DNA from: Colias croceus
Lineage: Eukaryota; Arthropoda; Insecta; Lepidoptera; Pieridae
Reading direction: 5' to 3'
Length of the DNA: 64,000 nucleotides
NCBI RefSeq assembly: GCF_905220415.1
Contig: NC_059538.1
Span: 6,820,001 to 6,884,000, forward strand
Part shown: piece after piece, positions 47,801 through 59,736 of the stretch
Numbering within the stretch: position 1 is the stretch's first letter
How the letters are laid out: the number at the start of each line of letters is the position of its first letter
Notes under the pieces: model-generated
What the model was told of the DNA's origin: nothing
Seen by the model: only the letters and a program-made list of their open reading frames with translations
The model's database searches: none
Position numbers and translations under genes: made by a program

Positions 47801-50800
47801 GCGTATGCAGAACTAACAGTACAAATGTATGACATCTAATGTTAATCAAATCCAGTACTTGCATCGTGCATGAACCATTGGTAACAATATAAAACATAAT
47901 AAACAAAGTGTATAATTTTTAAATTAGATAATATTTTATTTAGAAATCTTAGAAAGAAAGAACTAACTAACTTAACAACTACGTTTCTTCTTATTATATT
48001 AACATTTTAAGTAGTAAATAAATTTTATTCATATAACTAGCAATAAGTGGTGCTTTAGGAGTGTTCACGAAGATTTCTACTGAAATTGTAAATTTTACAA
48101 TTGACAGCATTTCATTTTTTATATTAACATGTAAGAAAAAATCATAAAGTTAGAAACATACCTCAACTTGCCACTGTCCTTATGTTTTAATATTTTAACA
48201 ATTCCTATACCACGTTCTTTCCACTCGCTTGCAGTAAATATGAATAACTTTGCTCTATGACCATATAGTTCTTCTTCATTTTCTTCACCAGTTACAACTT
48301 CAACCTTAAAAAAATAATAATGAGAATCAATAATGCATCGCAAATAATACATAGTGTGAATTTTACTTTAGTTTCATAATTGTCTATGTTAATGTTGTTT
48401 TGATAAAAATTATATGAGGCTAATATAATGATTCTTCAGCATTTTCAAAAAGTAAATAAATTAAAAATGACATAATATTCTAACTGTTTAATATATTTTA
48501 ATACAAAATTACGTAATAAAAACGTACCTTATCAGGCATAGGAATTACAGGACTGAAATGAATATGGGCTCCTTCATCTTCTGACACATATTCATCATCT
48601 CCACTTTCTTCCCCTTTAATACTTTTTGGAGATTTAAGAGGACTCTTGCCTTTCACAGGTGACTTGGGCTTAAATGCAAAATCAAATGTACCACCCTCTT
48701 TTGATCCAAATGTGATTGCATTTGAAGGTGTTGGTAATAAAGCTGGTTTTTGAGCAGGGAGGTCTTTTTCATTTTTATTTGAATTAATATTTGCTTGAAC
48801 ATCACTGAATACAGAATTTTTTGAATTATCACCAAATGCCTTAATACTGAAATCACTGTTAGGCGAAATACCAAACTTAAATGTCTGGGAAGCATTTGCG
48901 TTAAAAAGTGAGGATGTTGATACATTATTTGGTTCATTGGACTTTTGAGGTATGCCAAAAGTATATTTTGGGGTAGAGGTGTTACTGAATATGGATTTGA
49001 CTTCAGTACTGCTAGAGCCTGGGTCTTTTGAACTATTACATGCTGGACATGTTTCAACATCTTTTTCATTTCTAACAAAACATTGTTTACATTCCCATGA
49101 ACCTTCTTTGGGTTTAAACTTATCACCCCACCCAGATGCTATTGGCTTATTGGGAACTGATTCTTTTGTAGTTGACACTTGAGGATTTATACCAAAATTG
49201 AATTTTGGAACATTTTCTTTTATTAGATTAGAGTCAGCCTTAGTTAAATGCGGCTCTTTAGGACTATTGCAAGCAATGCAATTTACGCCATCGCCTTGAT
49301 TACGAATAAGACACTGATTACATTCCCAAGTCCCAGGTTTTGCTTTAAATTTATCACCCCATGTGGAATTAACATTTTCTTTAATATCTTGGGGTTTTGG
49401 TGTTTCACAGCAGGCACATTTTGTAAAGCTTTCTAAATTATTTGTATAACATGCAGTACATTCCCATGATCCTGGTTTTAATTTGAATTGATCACCAAAT
49501 CCACTTTGGTTATTTTGTTGGGCAATATTCTTTTCTTCTTTAGCAGCTTTCATATCATCACCTAATCGAGATTGTGCTGTTTTTACAGCATCCATAAAAT
49601 CATCACAAATTTGCACGTTTTTAAAGCGTAAGCAGAAAGTTTCTGGTATTAATTCACCATCTGAAAAATCCTTGGCACACCATGTAACAGCTTTATCCAT
49701 ATTCGGCATCTTTTGGAAAGTAATTTCTTTTGTAACTGCATGATTACAACAAACTTTCATAATTTGTTCCCTTCTCATAAGCAAGCGTAACTTTTGATTA
49801 TTATCTTTATGGACCAATAGTTTTATATTTCCTAAACCACGTTCCTTCCATTCTTTATTACTTGCATCAAATCTTAGCAATTTTGCTCTATGCTCAAATA
49901 ATATTATTTCGTCTTCTTCCCCTGTCTTTTGATCAACTAAAGCTGGTAAAGGTACAACTGGTTTAAAATCAACTGTTGGTTCAAATTCCTCAATAGTATC
50001 TGAAGTATTTAGTTTGTGTGATGCTTCTTCGTCTTTTGGTGTGTCAGTTTTTTGGTTAGATATTGAACTGAAAGCGTTGGTAAATGGAGAACTATTTGCT
50101 GGTTTAAATGTTAATCCACTGAAGACACTAACCTTGGTTGTCACCGGTTCTACTGTTTTTGTTTCCTCTTTTGCAGTTTCTGTAACTGTTTTAAATGAAG
50201 GTGTAGTACTAAATGTAAATCCTCCAATTACTGTTTTTGTTGGTTGTGATTCCTTTGTCTCAGATTTTGTTTCAGTTTTTGTCACTGTTGTGGTAGTTGT
50301 GGTTTTAGTTACTTCATTTGTTTTCGTAACACTGCCGGCAATAGCTGAACTTTCAATTCGTGCTTTTTCAAAAGTGTCATAAAAGTTTTGTGCAATCTCA
50401 ACAGATTTAAATCTTATACAGAATTTCTCTAGGATAACTGTTTCTTCTGCAAAGTCATTAGCAACCCAAAAGTATGCCTTAGTTTCATTTTTCATAGGTT
50501 TGATTTCCATTTCAGGTATGATTATATGGTTAGCACAAATCTTATGGATTTGTTCTCTTCTCATTAGTACTCTTACTTTTCCTGTGACATTATGTTTGAG
50601 AAGTTTCATTTCCCCTATACCTCTTTCCTTCCATTGCTTATCTATAAATCTAAATAATTTAGCACGAGCAGAAAATATTGCAGTCTCATTTTCTTCACCT
50701 GTAGTTACTTTAACTTCAGCTGGTAATGGTATAATTGGTTTAAAATCTGGACAAGGATCATAATTTTCTATTGAGGTATTGCTCCTTTCAGATAATGTCC

Positions 50801-53800
50801 TTGATTTATTTAAACTAGTATTTGGCGAAGACAATGTAAATATCCCATCGCCTGCTGACTTGGAAGAATCATTCAGGCCTAAGAAATTAGTATTTTGGTT
50901 TGTTGTTAAAGTACCTGGCTTATTCCAACTTGAAAGAATATTGCTTGAAGTAGATGTAGTTATATTTGGTGTTGTCATTTTAGTATTTGATGGAAAATTA
51001 AAAACTGGTGGAGCTGCTGAACTAGTTTCAGTATTAATAGGCATTGGGATTTGATAGTTGTGTGGAGTTCCTTTTATGTGTTTTTGAGGTATTGTCACAC
51101 TCAGTATTGGTGCAGGAGCAGAGGTAGTAGGCAGTGGATCGGAAGATGTTATCACTACATTCACAGGCAATGTTCGAGAGGAAGTTTTAACATCCGAAAC
51201 TTGTTGAATAACCTTACTAGAAGGAATTGATGCAGAATTTGCTATTGTTGATGAAACATTTGATATAGGAGGTACATTAGGAACGGGTTGAACTACAGCA
51301 GGAGTAGGTGGTATTGTAGGTGGAATCAACTGAGAAACATCAAGGTACATTTGGTCAGGAGTTTGATAAACACCTGGATAATTCACTGGAGCTCTGTTTG
51401 GATCGAACATGGTTGGTGCACCAGGGACTGAAGAATTTTGGGTTAGTTGAGAGTATTGATTATATAGATTATAAAGATTTTGACCATATAAATGATATGG
51501 ATTAGGTGGTACTGGAAATGGGGGTACTAGTCTTTGCGTGAATGGAGGCATAACTTGGGGTGTAGCAAATGGCATCTGATTCCCGAAAGTAGACGCATTT
51601 TCATTTGCCCTGTATTCCTCATCCAGGTTATAAAGATCACTTTCGTTGAGGGTCTGTTCTGAAGATGATTTCTTCAACTTGTTTACTTCCTTTTTAAGTT
51701 CAGCAATTTGTTTTTTCAAATCAGCAACATCTTTACATTCATTTCTACATTCAGAAACTTGATCCTTAACTTGGTCAACTGATATTTTTAGAAGCTTAAA
51801 TTGTTCCGTAGTATTTTCTATATTTGAATGAATCGTATTTATAATTTGATTTCCTAATTTTCTGTTTTCATCAAACCAATTCTTTGTTTGTTCCATAAAA
51901 TCATCTATAGTCGAGTCTCTTTTTTGAAGATTTTTTATCTGTTTCTCAATTCTATCAAGCAGATGCGGATCAATATGAGTGTTGTCGAAAACTTGCGAAT
52001 CTAAAGCTGTACGATAATTTGTTGAATTCATATTTGATAACTGTTTACTTGACTGTTTTGGAGTAGAACTTAGATTGCGACTAAATTGAGAAATACTTTT
52101 GGAGACTAAAGGAACATTTTCAATTTCAGATACATTCTCATCAGAAGAATATCTTCTATCGCCATCATTCAAAAGCGAAACTGATAAATTTTTGTCTATC
52201 TTGCCAAGACTAGATTCTGTATTTTCAATTAAGCCTTGGATGTATGAATACAATGGCAATGTTTTATAAGATTCTTTTTCCTTAATTGTTTCGAGTGCTT
52301 TGTAAGCATAAAGTTTGGCTTTATCTAATAATGTTGCATATTTGGAATTAATTTCGTTAAATCTTGATGTGCTCTTTTCTTCATCTGCCAGTTTTTTGTA
52401 TGATTCACTAAGATAATAAAAACTATCTGCAGTAGTTAAATCAGATAATATTTCAATAGCTTTTACATACTCACATTCATTGTAATGGCTTAAAGCTACA
52501 AAAAGCTTACTCTCTTGTAATAGTATATTTAAACCTTTATTATCAAATTCTTTGTGTGTATAATCAAATAATCTCTGTGCTGGTAATTTGATAACAGATT
52601 TACTTTTCAACTTTTCTAAAAGTGGTATTGCTGAAGTGTAATATAATTTTGCCCTAGATTCATATACATTTTTCTCTTCAAGTGATGCAAGTTGAGACAG
52701 TTTATCAAATATACGTCCAAGGGTACATAACAGTTCAGGATCTAGGCCATGGTTGTCAATACATCTTACAACCTCAATTCCTCTGGTTAGTGTTGAACGG
52801 ATATCTGTATACTCAGTACCCAGTTCATTTTGACTGAATTTATATGCACAATCCCACCACTTAATCTGTGGCAGTGAGCAGAGCAGGTCTGTTATATTGG
52901 CCGGTATGATAACTGGAGCATCAGCTGGAATATAATTAAGTTTACTTTTTTGCTTTTGAGCAGTTATAGCAGCACTGTATAGAAAAGCTAAAATGTCTAA
53001 CTTGTTTAGGGTCTCTGGACCACAAGTTGTCATTGTTGGTTTAAGCATATCAAATATGGTACATTTGAAATCAGCAAAGTCATTGTAATTTATTAATATC
53101 CACACAAAATGGTGTAGTGAATTTGGATACTGTTTTTGAGCATCAATATCATATCCTTGTATTTCTACTTTTCTAGGAAGTCTTAATGCTGGAGCATTAA
53201 AGAAATTAGATGTGAGATATGACTCTGCTTTGTTTTTGTCTCCACTAGCAAATAAGTTGTCATAAATTTTATCTTTCCAATTTTTTCCAGAACAAAATTG
53301 GGATATTTGATTTAAAAATAACTGGGTTTTATCCTGGTGGTTAGCAAAGATGAAGTAACCAGATTGTGAACACCTATAAGTTCCTTCAAGGAACCATCGT
53401 AATACAGCTATTCTTTGTTTTTCTGATGCACCAGTAAGCCAATTAACATTGGGACTTATAGGTGATGATTGCCATGAAACCAGCATTAATATTGAAGATA
53501 ATTTTGTAGCATCATGCCAGTTCAATTGATCTTTTTTAGCTTTTTTCAGTATAAAAGTTGCTGCTAGGAATGAGAATTGGGCACGGTGATGTTGTAATAG
53601 ACTAGTATGAAATTCAGCTAACCCTGGTGTAGGACCAGCTTTTGTTACACTGGCAATTGATTGATCATAGTCATTAAGAAGTTCTCTAGATTCAATTAGA
53701 CTTTTGCACTGACCCTGTGGTATTTCCGTGAGACTCAGTGTACAAAGCCTCTCCTTGACAGTCAGTAATAGAAGTTGAAATAACCAATCATTACTCTTAT

Positions 53801-54841
53801 TGGAATTGCGTTTGAGAACTTCAGACATGGTTTCATACCATGCAAAGTTATTCAAAAATGGTGGTTTTGCAAACTCCACATTACAGCAATGGTCAAATGC
53901 TTCCTTCATTTTATTGGTATCCAAATAATGCTTCAATAAGCGAAAATGTAGAACTGCATCTTTAGGCCTAGCCAAGAGTTCTGACGTTAGAAGTTTGGTC
54001 AATGCTTCAGGATCAGGATTAGCAATGGTAAGAAGTTTTTCTCTTAATTTAAATGTAATTGGATGTTTTGGAAATGTTGCTTCTGCTTTTTCACACCAGT
54101 ACTTTGCTCTTCCAGCGTCAATACTAGTATCATCATCAACTAGGATTGCACATACTGAAAAAGTCATGTAATTATTAGTATACATCAAAGTAACAAGAAA
54201 ATAGAATACAAAATTATGTGAATCTTTGAAAAAAAAAGATATATTTGTTTTCCTAAAAACATTGTACTACTAATCTTAAATGCAAGAGTTCACCTACTAT
54301 TAAGCATAGGTTATGAGTGTTTGAATATTTGTGATTATTTTTTTTATTTAAAATAAATAAAAAACGCAAATTAAACAGACTTCAGACCCACAATGGAAAA
54401 AATGTTATAAGTTCCGTTTTATTATATTTAATTATGGCAAATACCACAATTCAGGTGATGTAAAAGAATACTTACTATCTAAAATAATACTTGTCTGAGC
54501 TGGATCTAAATCAAGTGAAATTTTAAATTCTTCAAAAGCTCTGTCTTTGAATCCCATTTTTTGAAAAGTTTGGCCGAGAAGTTTGTGGGCTGCTGCATTG
54601 TTAGCTTTGTGGGTAAGGTATTGTTCCACATATTTTTGGCAGCTTCCGTAGTCGCCCACTTCAAAATATAACCGCGCGATCGAGTATGCTCTGGCTTTGA
54701 ACTAAAACCAAAATAATATTATGTACTTTCATCGTAATATGATTTATAAATGAGTTAAACTTTAGTACTCACATCTTTCAGCGATAATTTCGACATTAGT
54801 TTTTCCACGTGTATGTCAACATCTTTTTTGTTTTTATACAT
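35208..54841 (-). CDS. Nup358: Nup358/RanBP2, nuclear pore cytoplasmic filament protein
   Basis: Large nucleoporin that binds RanGTP and transport receptors on the cytoplasmic face of the pore. Exons: 54773-54841, 54476-54701, 48528-54154, 48162-48304, 46224-47668, 45930-46129, 45496-45831, 45062-45415, 36791-36994, 36428-36550, 35208-35252; all phases join, giving 2923 residues. Residues 1-150 are TPR-like helices, continuing as an alpha-helical region to about 700. A coiled coil lies near 825-930. Ran-binding domains lie at about 1230-1363, 1488-1627, 1960-2095 and 2545-2680, each with TGEE(N/D)E, WKERG and RREQ motifs. Three RanBP2-type zinc fingers (W-E-C-x2-C...C-x2-C) lie near 1655, 1702 and 1780. 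FG motifs such as KSLFGSSEPKNLFG fill 2100-2500. An acidic linker leads to a C-terminal domain (2801-2910) instead of the vertebrate cyclophilin domain. The intron between exons 6 and 7 uses a GC donor. Confidence 0.97.
36112..36353. mobile_element. SINE-like repeat in Nup358 intron 10
   Basis: Begins 'gtctacactaatattataaa', contains 'gaccgattttaaaaattctt', 'ctacattatccacgagtaa' and 'cacgagaacgggaaccatgc', and ends 'ggcggaaagctagtt'. The reverse complement of the same unit is at 63755-63977. Confidence 0.8.
37480..37680. mobile_element. SINE-like repeat
   Basis: Starts with a TCTG tract, contains 'aaccaatttggatgaaactt', 'ccacgggaacgggaaccatg' and ends 'gacggaaagctatta'. Related in design to the units at 36112 and 63755. 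A (TTA)n tract follows at 37684-37711. Confidence 0.7.
37713..41004 (-). mobile_element. Left, internally rearranged copy of an RT-bearing TIR element
   Basis: Outer end 'gatatctccacgggcactat' and inner end 'gcccaagttggta'. 37713-38510 is the reverse complement of 43990-44791, and 39670-40020 and 40690-40970 are the reverse complements of parts of 41740-42420. It therefore carries the RT 3' end and the N-terminus of the coiled-coil ORF1 on the minus strand but lacks the RT core. The unrelated insert 38511-39669 contains a fragment of the 32796-type MITE and a palindromic piece (ends near 39190 and 39665). Confidence 0.75.
38511..39669. other. Insert in the left copy, partly MITE-derived
   Basis: Begins with 'gggagtcattgacacaaaat' and 'gtcatttgtaacaggatggc', matching the MITE at 32796-32939. 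Near its right end 'attgagtatttgaataaaa' (39212) and 'ttttattcaaatactcaat' (39642) are inverted repeats. No ORF of interest. It replaces the region where the other copy has its reverse transcriptase. Confidence 0.55.
41023..41196. mobile_element. SINE-like repeat at the centre of the inverted pair
   Basis: Starts 'tactagcggtccgccccgg' and is the reverse complement of the copy at 1150-1330 over almost its full length, including 'aatcggttcagccgttctcg'. It sits exactly between the inner ends of the two element copies, in a short TA-repeat. Confidence 0.85.
42107..42607 (+). CDS. ORF1-like coiled-coil protein of the element
   Basis: A 166-residue ORF with a Ser/Thr-rich N-terminus (MSVRRSPTRLTSSGAVGTAG from the second Met) and a predicted coiled coil with heptad-like I/L/N spacing (IRSELSRISTLLEKYV, then repeated NQINEIKSS-type units). 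Such proteins precede EN-RT ORFs in several LINE clades and act as RNA-binding chaperones. It ends at a stop before any CCHC knuckle. Its N-terminal half is duplicated in inverted orientation at 39810-40004. Confidence 0.6.
   Translation: MTTHIPAQIIHYGVNMSVRRSPTRLTSSGAVGTAGGSHPDLSKLSSFSTSSTPTDTQITYRKRKQPLEPDCRFSDDMKDIRSELSRISTLLEKYVCSNEQKVNKIHENISEVKTQITEIKSSNEQSLNLIRQNTNQINEIKSSACMIITEQNILKSTISQLESQIN
42905..44360 (+). pseudogene. Broken non-LTR reverse transcriptase
   Basis: Recognisable RT blocks appear in order but with stops and frameshifts: STGLDGITTKTIKCI near 42910, NYRPISVLPVLSKILEK near 43350, FIDLQKAFDTVSHELL near 43560, CGIPQGSILGPLLF near 43735, CADDTCLYY near 43830, and EKYLGLRIDSSLKWN to KALHKNINT near 44030-44410. 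A MITE interrupts it at 42975-43232. The longest open piece is 43373-43687. The endonuclease domain is missing. The sequence is of Jockey/CR1-like type but distinct from the intact LINE at 13737. Confidence 0.85.
42975..43232. repeat. 258-bp MITE with 'accgacttcaaa' inverted ends
   Basis: Ends 'ttaaaaacaaccgacttcaaa' (in part) and 'ttttgaagtcggttaaaaa' are inverted. The interior has 'aatcggttcagaaacctcgg' and 'gaattgataacctcctcct'. It is inserted in the reverse transcriptase remnant. This type is frequent in lepidopteran introns. Confidence 0.8.
44818..44852. repeat. (TA)n microsatellite
   Basis: Run of alternating TA just outside the outer end of the right copy; a similar tract lies near 41006-41024 between the copies. 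Confidence 0.9.
44862..45037. mobile_element. SINE-like repeat next to Nup358 exon 8
   Basis: Contains a TCTG tract (44881-44899), 'actgaaccaatttgaatga' and the GC-rich end 'accacgggcgaagccggggc' with 'ggaccgctagta'. It ends about 25 bp from the exon 8 donor. Confidence 0.8.
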
Positions 54842-56064
54842 TTTTACCAACAAACAATTATTTAAAAACAAGATAATTCTTTATAATTACAATATTATAT
54901 GAAGTAAAACACATGGATCAGAAAACGGAAAATGCTGTTACACTTCATCACTATCTCGAAAGCGCAAAAAGAGTTTTATGACAGTTAAGCCCTGTGTAGC
55001 CTGCATACAAATATAGAAGTTCTATAAAATAAGCATATCGTAAGCGACTTCTATAACGTTTAGCATCACAAAAATACAATTTAATAACGTTTATTCTAAT
55101 AGTTTAATGTAAACATAACAAAATAAATCACTGTTGTTGAAAAGAATAATTAAAAATTCTATTTAAACCTTGACATTCTAGATCCATCCATTAACTTACG
55201 GTCTTTAAAGTAACTGGCAACATTTTTTTTTAAAGAAACGTTGAATTTGAATTTTCTTTACGCCTAGAGCTTGCATATTATAGCTTGTATTAATTTTTTA
55301 TTTAGTTTTATTACTACACGCCCCGCGAGTTAAGCAGTGGCTTCAGCTACCGTGGATCCAACCATCCATCCATCATCATTCACATGTCATTCACATTCTA
55401 AAGCAAAAACTTCGTCATAAGTAACTAATCACAAATTTGCAACAAACTACCAAACTATTCTCCTATTTTTATTCGTTGAATCCATTTACTATTAGCTCAA
55501 TTAACGGCTTGATGAAGAGCCTAGGGTCTCTTTTAAATAGCGCCGTTTAACCTACCTGCTTTAGTGGTCAGATCTCATTTTGCAGTCAAAAGTGTTTTAA
55601 TAGGAAGTTTAGGACATCTTCGGAGCATAATATGTTGTGAGATTTAAAAATATGTTAAACGATCACACGCTGATTCATAAGACTATCTTATTTAGTTCCT
55701 AAATTTAGAATAGTGTTATCAGAAATTTCTGATTTTTAGATGACCTTCTAATTTAATTGTGTGACGGAATAACTTACAGAATGTAGCTGTGGAACTTAGA
55801 GCATTAAACCAAGATTAAACCAGTGGAATGTGGAATGTAGTAAGTTCTTTTTCTAGTGGCAACCACAGATTAAGTATTAGTTACGTGCAAGGTTACGTGG
55901 CTTGGTTACGTGGCAACTCCCAAGTCCAGTGTACACACAGAACAGTAAAGTAGAACATTACTTTCTCTGTGAATGTGAACTAGTTATTAATCTGTGGTGC
56001 ACTGCAGTTGACAGACGTTGCCGCGGCCGTGCCGAACAAGTGCCGAATGCCGATTACATTAAGT
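54842..56064. promoter_or_regulatory. 5' flank of Nup358, left part of the original Nup358-TAF6 intergenic region
   Basis: Non-coding and AT-rich, except for a CpG-rich patch at about 56005-56050 ('gttgccgcggccgtgccgaa') just before the transposon insertion. Because Nup358 and TAF6 diverge, this patch may once have been part of a shared promoter. Assignment is by position and composition only. Confidence 0.35.
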
Positions 56065-56461
56065 ACCTGGGCATTTTCACAAAAATGTACCCCCTGCTTG
56101 AAAAATACATTTTTTAATAAAGTATTATATTTTAAACTTTTTTTGGTCTCTTTAAAACGGAAATTCAATATACTTCAAGAAAAAATATAATACAATGGGT
56201 TTAAAATGAGAAATCTGTAAAAATAATAGGACACAATGGAAAGACTCGCAATTTTATATCAGTTTTGTGACTATATTCAGTAGCTGGAAAAACAGTGCAA
56301 AATATAAGAATTTTTAGATATTGTTTATTTATTAACTTAAAATCGTTATTTTGTATATTTTAAACACTCACTATTCCCAACTTTTGGATCTAAGCTAATT
56401 AAAAAAAATAATAGTACATTCAGTATTGTGACTCTGGTACTTTAACTGTCATTATTATCTT

Positions 56462-57935
56462 TACATTTGGCCGTAGATAACCAAAAAGGATCCAACCCAC
56501 AAAATGTTACTTTTGAGTTATTGAAGTTTGAAGTTTAACTTGTGTTTGTTCATATAAAGACTTGCTTGTGTTAATTGCTTCTTAAGGAAAAGTGTGTGTG
56601 TCAATGTATATTTTATTCTTACAAACAAATTTTATTGAATTTAGTTTTATTTCTTGAAATATTCAGCTAAATGTGTGTTAGGATCCTTTTTGATAAAACC
56701 TATTTTCAATTATGATAAGTGAATTTTCATTTCGCAAAAACGATTCAAAGTAGCTAATTGCTACTAAGATCCTTATTTTTTTTTTAATTTCGTAAATAAA
56801 ACAACTAACTTTCAATTTTTTTTTTCATTATTTATATAAAACATATTAATTCTATCTGATTTACTATTCTTCTTCGTGTGCAAAGTCCGGTTCATCGCCA
56901 TATCTACATCGTCATGAAGTCTTGGATTGCCCCCTTGGATTGATTAATAGAAATCCAGGCAGTATTTAGATAAATAGTCAAAGATTGACTCCAAATCGTC
57001 TAATTGGGTTTTTCTTTAACATTTGGCCATAGTCATTGAAAATCATTATCAGATACCTCCGAAGATTTACCTTTCGAGCCCGCCCATACATACAACTTTT
57101 GCATCGACTAAACTGATCTGTCGAGCTGTATTCTCCTCTTGAATTCAACATGACTAAACTGTTTAGTCGATGGAGGTGCGCATACAATCGATTTCAGTCT
57201 TAATAATTTATATTCCCAACAAACCTTACAGTCTTCTATAGGCAATTCTTGAATGAAGGTAATAAAGATCACATGAGCGCGTGATCGATAGTTGTGCGAG
57301 TAATTTTTTTTTTTGTTACTTCGACATGTTCGTCAGCTTCGTAAATTTTTTCAGGTATTTTCGAAGTGCTTCTATTTTAGAAAAATCGGTATAAAAAAGG
57401 CAAAGATGTGTGACCCGATCAAGATACTTGGAGTGTGAACTTAATGCATGCCTAACGCCTCAAGCTTTAAATACATAATATTCAGTCTATCCAAATGTTC
57501 TGAATCGTTTTTGTTATTATACCAGTATACATTTCTACAAAATTCAGTTTAACAAAAGAGATCCATGCTTTCTGAATCTTTTTAGTGATTTATCTATTGC
57601 ATCATAATATCATAAAAATTAAATATCTAAAAGGATCCACATGCTTTTGGATTTTTTTAAACATTTTAGTTTTGTGTTAGTTTCTTAGACTGAGCGTTTT
57701 ACAATAGGATCCAAGAAGAATGGATTGTTTTTACGAAACTAAAATATGGCTTCTCCATACATGTGGGTTGGTACCCAGTGTCAATTTAACGTCAAAATAT
57801 TCATATTTTACTTGGATTGTTTTTGCTAATCGAAAATATAGACCTAGACGAGCAGTTTGGTATATTTAACTCATTTTCGGTCATGTTGTGGGTTGGATCC
57901 TTTTTGCTTATCTACGGCCATTTAAAATGTTAGAT
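56462..57935. repeat. Nested 1.5-kb unit with 45-bp inverted ends and GGATCC motifs
   Basis: 'ggccgtagataaccaaaaag' followed by 'gatccaacccacaaaatg' near 56470 is mirrored at 57890-57930 by 'ttgtgggttggatccttttt' and 'gcttatctacggcc'. Between them GGATCC- or AGATCC-containing segments recur near 56680, 56768, 57560, 57629 and 57705 in both orientations, like subterminal transposase-binding repeats. No ORF recognised. Confidence 0.6.
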
Positions 57936-58970
57936 ACTTTTTTAGAGAAAAGGCAACAAATATAACACTTATGTATTATTCTCCATTAAAGGGACTGATT
58001 TGAAGGGCATTAAATGTAAAATCTACTGAAATATTTAAAAAATTCAGCTCCGTATTATAGGGACAGTCACACAACCGAATACCTAAAAAGGGAAAGGGTG
58101 CGTTTACATGGCGAAAAAAAAGTACGCAGGCACATAATAAATATACCTAATTATAAACTTAACTTAACTTCAACCTAAATTATCACAATCAGTTCGGACT
58201 AAGCCATCACATTATTATTATTTATCTAAAGGGTTAATTACTATCAAGATTCAAGAATAAGAAGTCTTTTTTATGTTTTATATTGGCACTAATCAAATTA
58301 ATCAGTCGATAATCAGTCTTCGTGATTCGTTTATTATTAACCTTAAATAAATAATCTCAATCACCATATTGGATAAAAAATCTTGTTTCAGTGGACGCTG
58401 CAAACACGAAGGTTAATCTGTAAATAAAAAAAAAACCAATGAAAAATATCGTAAAAAAAATTAAGATTTTTGTTTCATTATTACCTTTCGTAGTTAAACA
58501 AGGCACATTGTCTAGATTCTTAGTTCTGCTGGATTATTTTGTTTCTTTTTATGCATACTGCTTCTTTTTTTCCTCTAAAAAAAAATTTACTTCCTCATGC
58601 AAAATGATCAATCAGCTGTTGCGATCTGTATGGGGAAATTATTTTTATTTTTGAAATCTACTTTTGGAACTCAGTCAAAAATGTCTTAGAAAAATATTTT
58701 TATAGCTCAAGAAAATCGCCATGTAAACATTGCTTTATGTGTTCAGGCATGTTGTGACTTTTCGTTCAGCGTATATGTGACCGCTCAAATAGTCACACAG
58801 CGGAAGTCACATTTGATAATCCTCTCGTAATAAAAACGGTTTAAAATATAACCACAACACTTATATTCATCAAAACTTTTGATCAACTTACATATAAAAA
58901 CATTTAAAACAAAATTAACTAAATACTACAAGATAAATAGATAGAAATAAGCCAAAATATGGTCACATAC

Positions 58971-59067
58971 CTGAATGAAGAATTTGGTCCCTGCGGCTTG
59001 CAAACACGCGTGCACTCCTTCTAAGCAGTTTTTGGACCCTGAAGGCTTCTAACCTGATAAGTTGCAT
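58971..59067 (-). other. Possible first coding exon inside the transposon
   Basis: The minus strand has an ATG at 59067 followed by 32 codons that are Arg-rich (MQLIRLEAFRVQKLLRRSAR, then VFASRRDQILHS) and a good GTATGT donor after 58971. No continuation exon was found. It could be the first exon of a decayed element gene or chance. Confidence 0.25.
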
Positions 59068-59567
59068 AGCAGTAGCTATGGTGTTGACAGTAATGCAAAA
59101 CTATTTGAACCACAGTAATTTCTTTTTTAGAAAATCGGTGACAAAACTGAACGTTCCGGGAAGGACAATTTTTTTGATTTTCTTTTTTATTTTTTTATAT
59201 TTTATTTTTGTTATATAAGGTTATTATATTTTAACTATTATCACAGTAACTGATTATCCTGGACCAAATAAAACCTTAAAAGATGGTACCTTTCTAACAA
59301 AAAAGTTAAGAAATGATTTAATAAACGCGTAAGAGTAAGCAGGGGACAGCGTAAAATTACACATTTTTCAATGGTTATTTATAATTAACTTAACTTTATT
59401 TTAGATTATGTCATAGTTTTTGTTAAAAAAACAAAATATTGTATACGTTTCTTCACTTTGATAGCATATATAAATAATTCTGGCAACTACTTCATTATAT
59501 AGAATTTAATTAATTCGAGGGACAGGTGAAAATCAGGGGGTATACATTTTTGTGAAAATGCCCACCT

Positions 59568-59736
59568 ACTTGCTCTGTGGATGACAGATCTTGGCATTTT
59601 GCAAGCATTTTGTTGAATTGAAGTGTAGGTGTGGTGTAGGTATGGTCTGTTTAGAAAAGCAAATTGTTATAAACACAACACCTATTTGAAAATAATACTA
59701 GTATTTCATGGATTTCCTAAAAAACATTTAATTGAA
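59568..59736 (+). promoter_or_regulatory. Taf6: TAF6 proximal 5' flank and 5' UTR
   Basis: Only about 170 bp separate the transposon end from the TAF6 start codon. The stretch contains 'gtgtaggtgtggtgtaggta' repeats and an upstream in-frame ATG at 59629 that would add a non-conserved hydrophobic extension. The core promoter may be here or may have been displaced by the transposon. Confidence 0.4.

Larger units (their letters stand above)
56069..59563. mobile_element. 3.5-kb TIR DNA transposon with 4-bp target duplication
   Basis: The left end 'gggcattttcacaaaaatg' (56069) and right end 'catttttgtgaaaatgccc' (to 59563) are inverted repeats of 28 and 30 bp differing by a 2-nt insertion. Both ends are flanked by ACCT (56065-56068 and 59564-59567). 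The interior has no long transposase ORF; it contains a nested inverted-repeat unit (56462-57935) and one possible exon on the minus strand (58971-59067). The superfamily is not identifiable from the ends alone. Confidence 0.75.

Noticed and set aside
50014..51054. Several plus-strand ORFs of 60-120 codons opposite Nup358 exon 3
   Set aside because: They are antisense shadows of a long, clearly conserved minus-strand coding exon with Ran-binding domains; they have no domains or splice support.
59629..59736. Upstream in-frame Met start for TAF6
   Set aside because: It would add a Cys/hydrophobic extension unlike TAF6; the Met at 59737 directly precedes the conserved histone fold.
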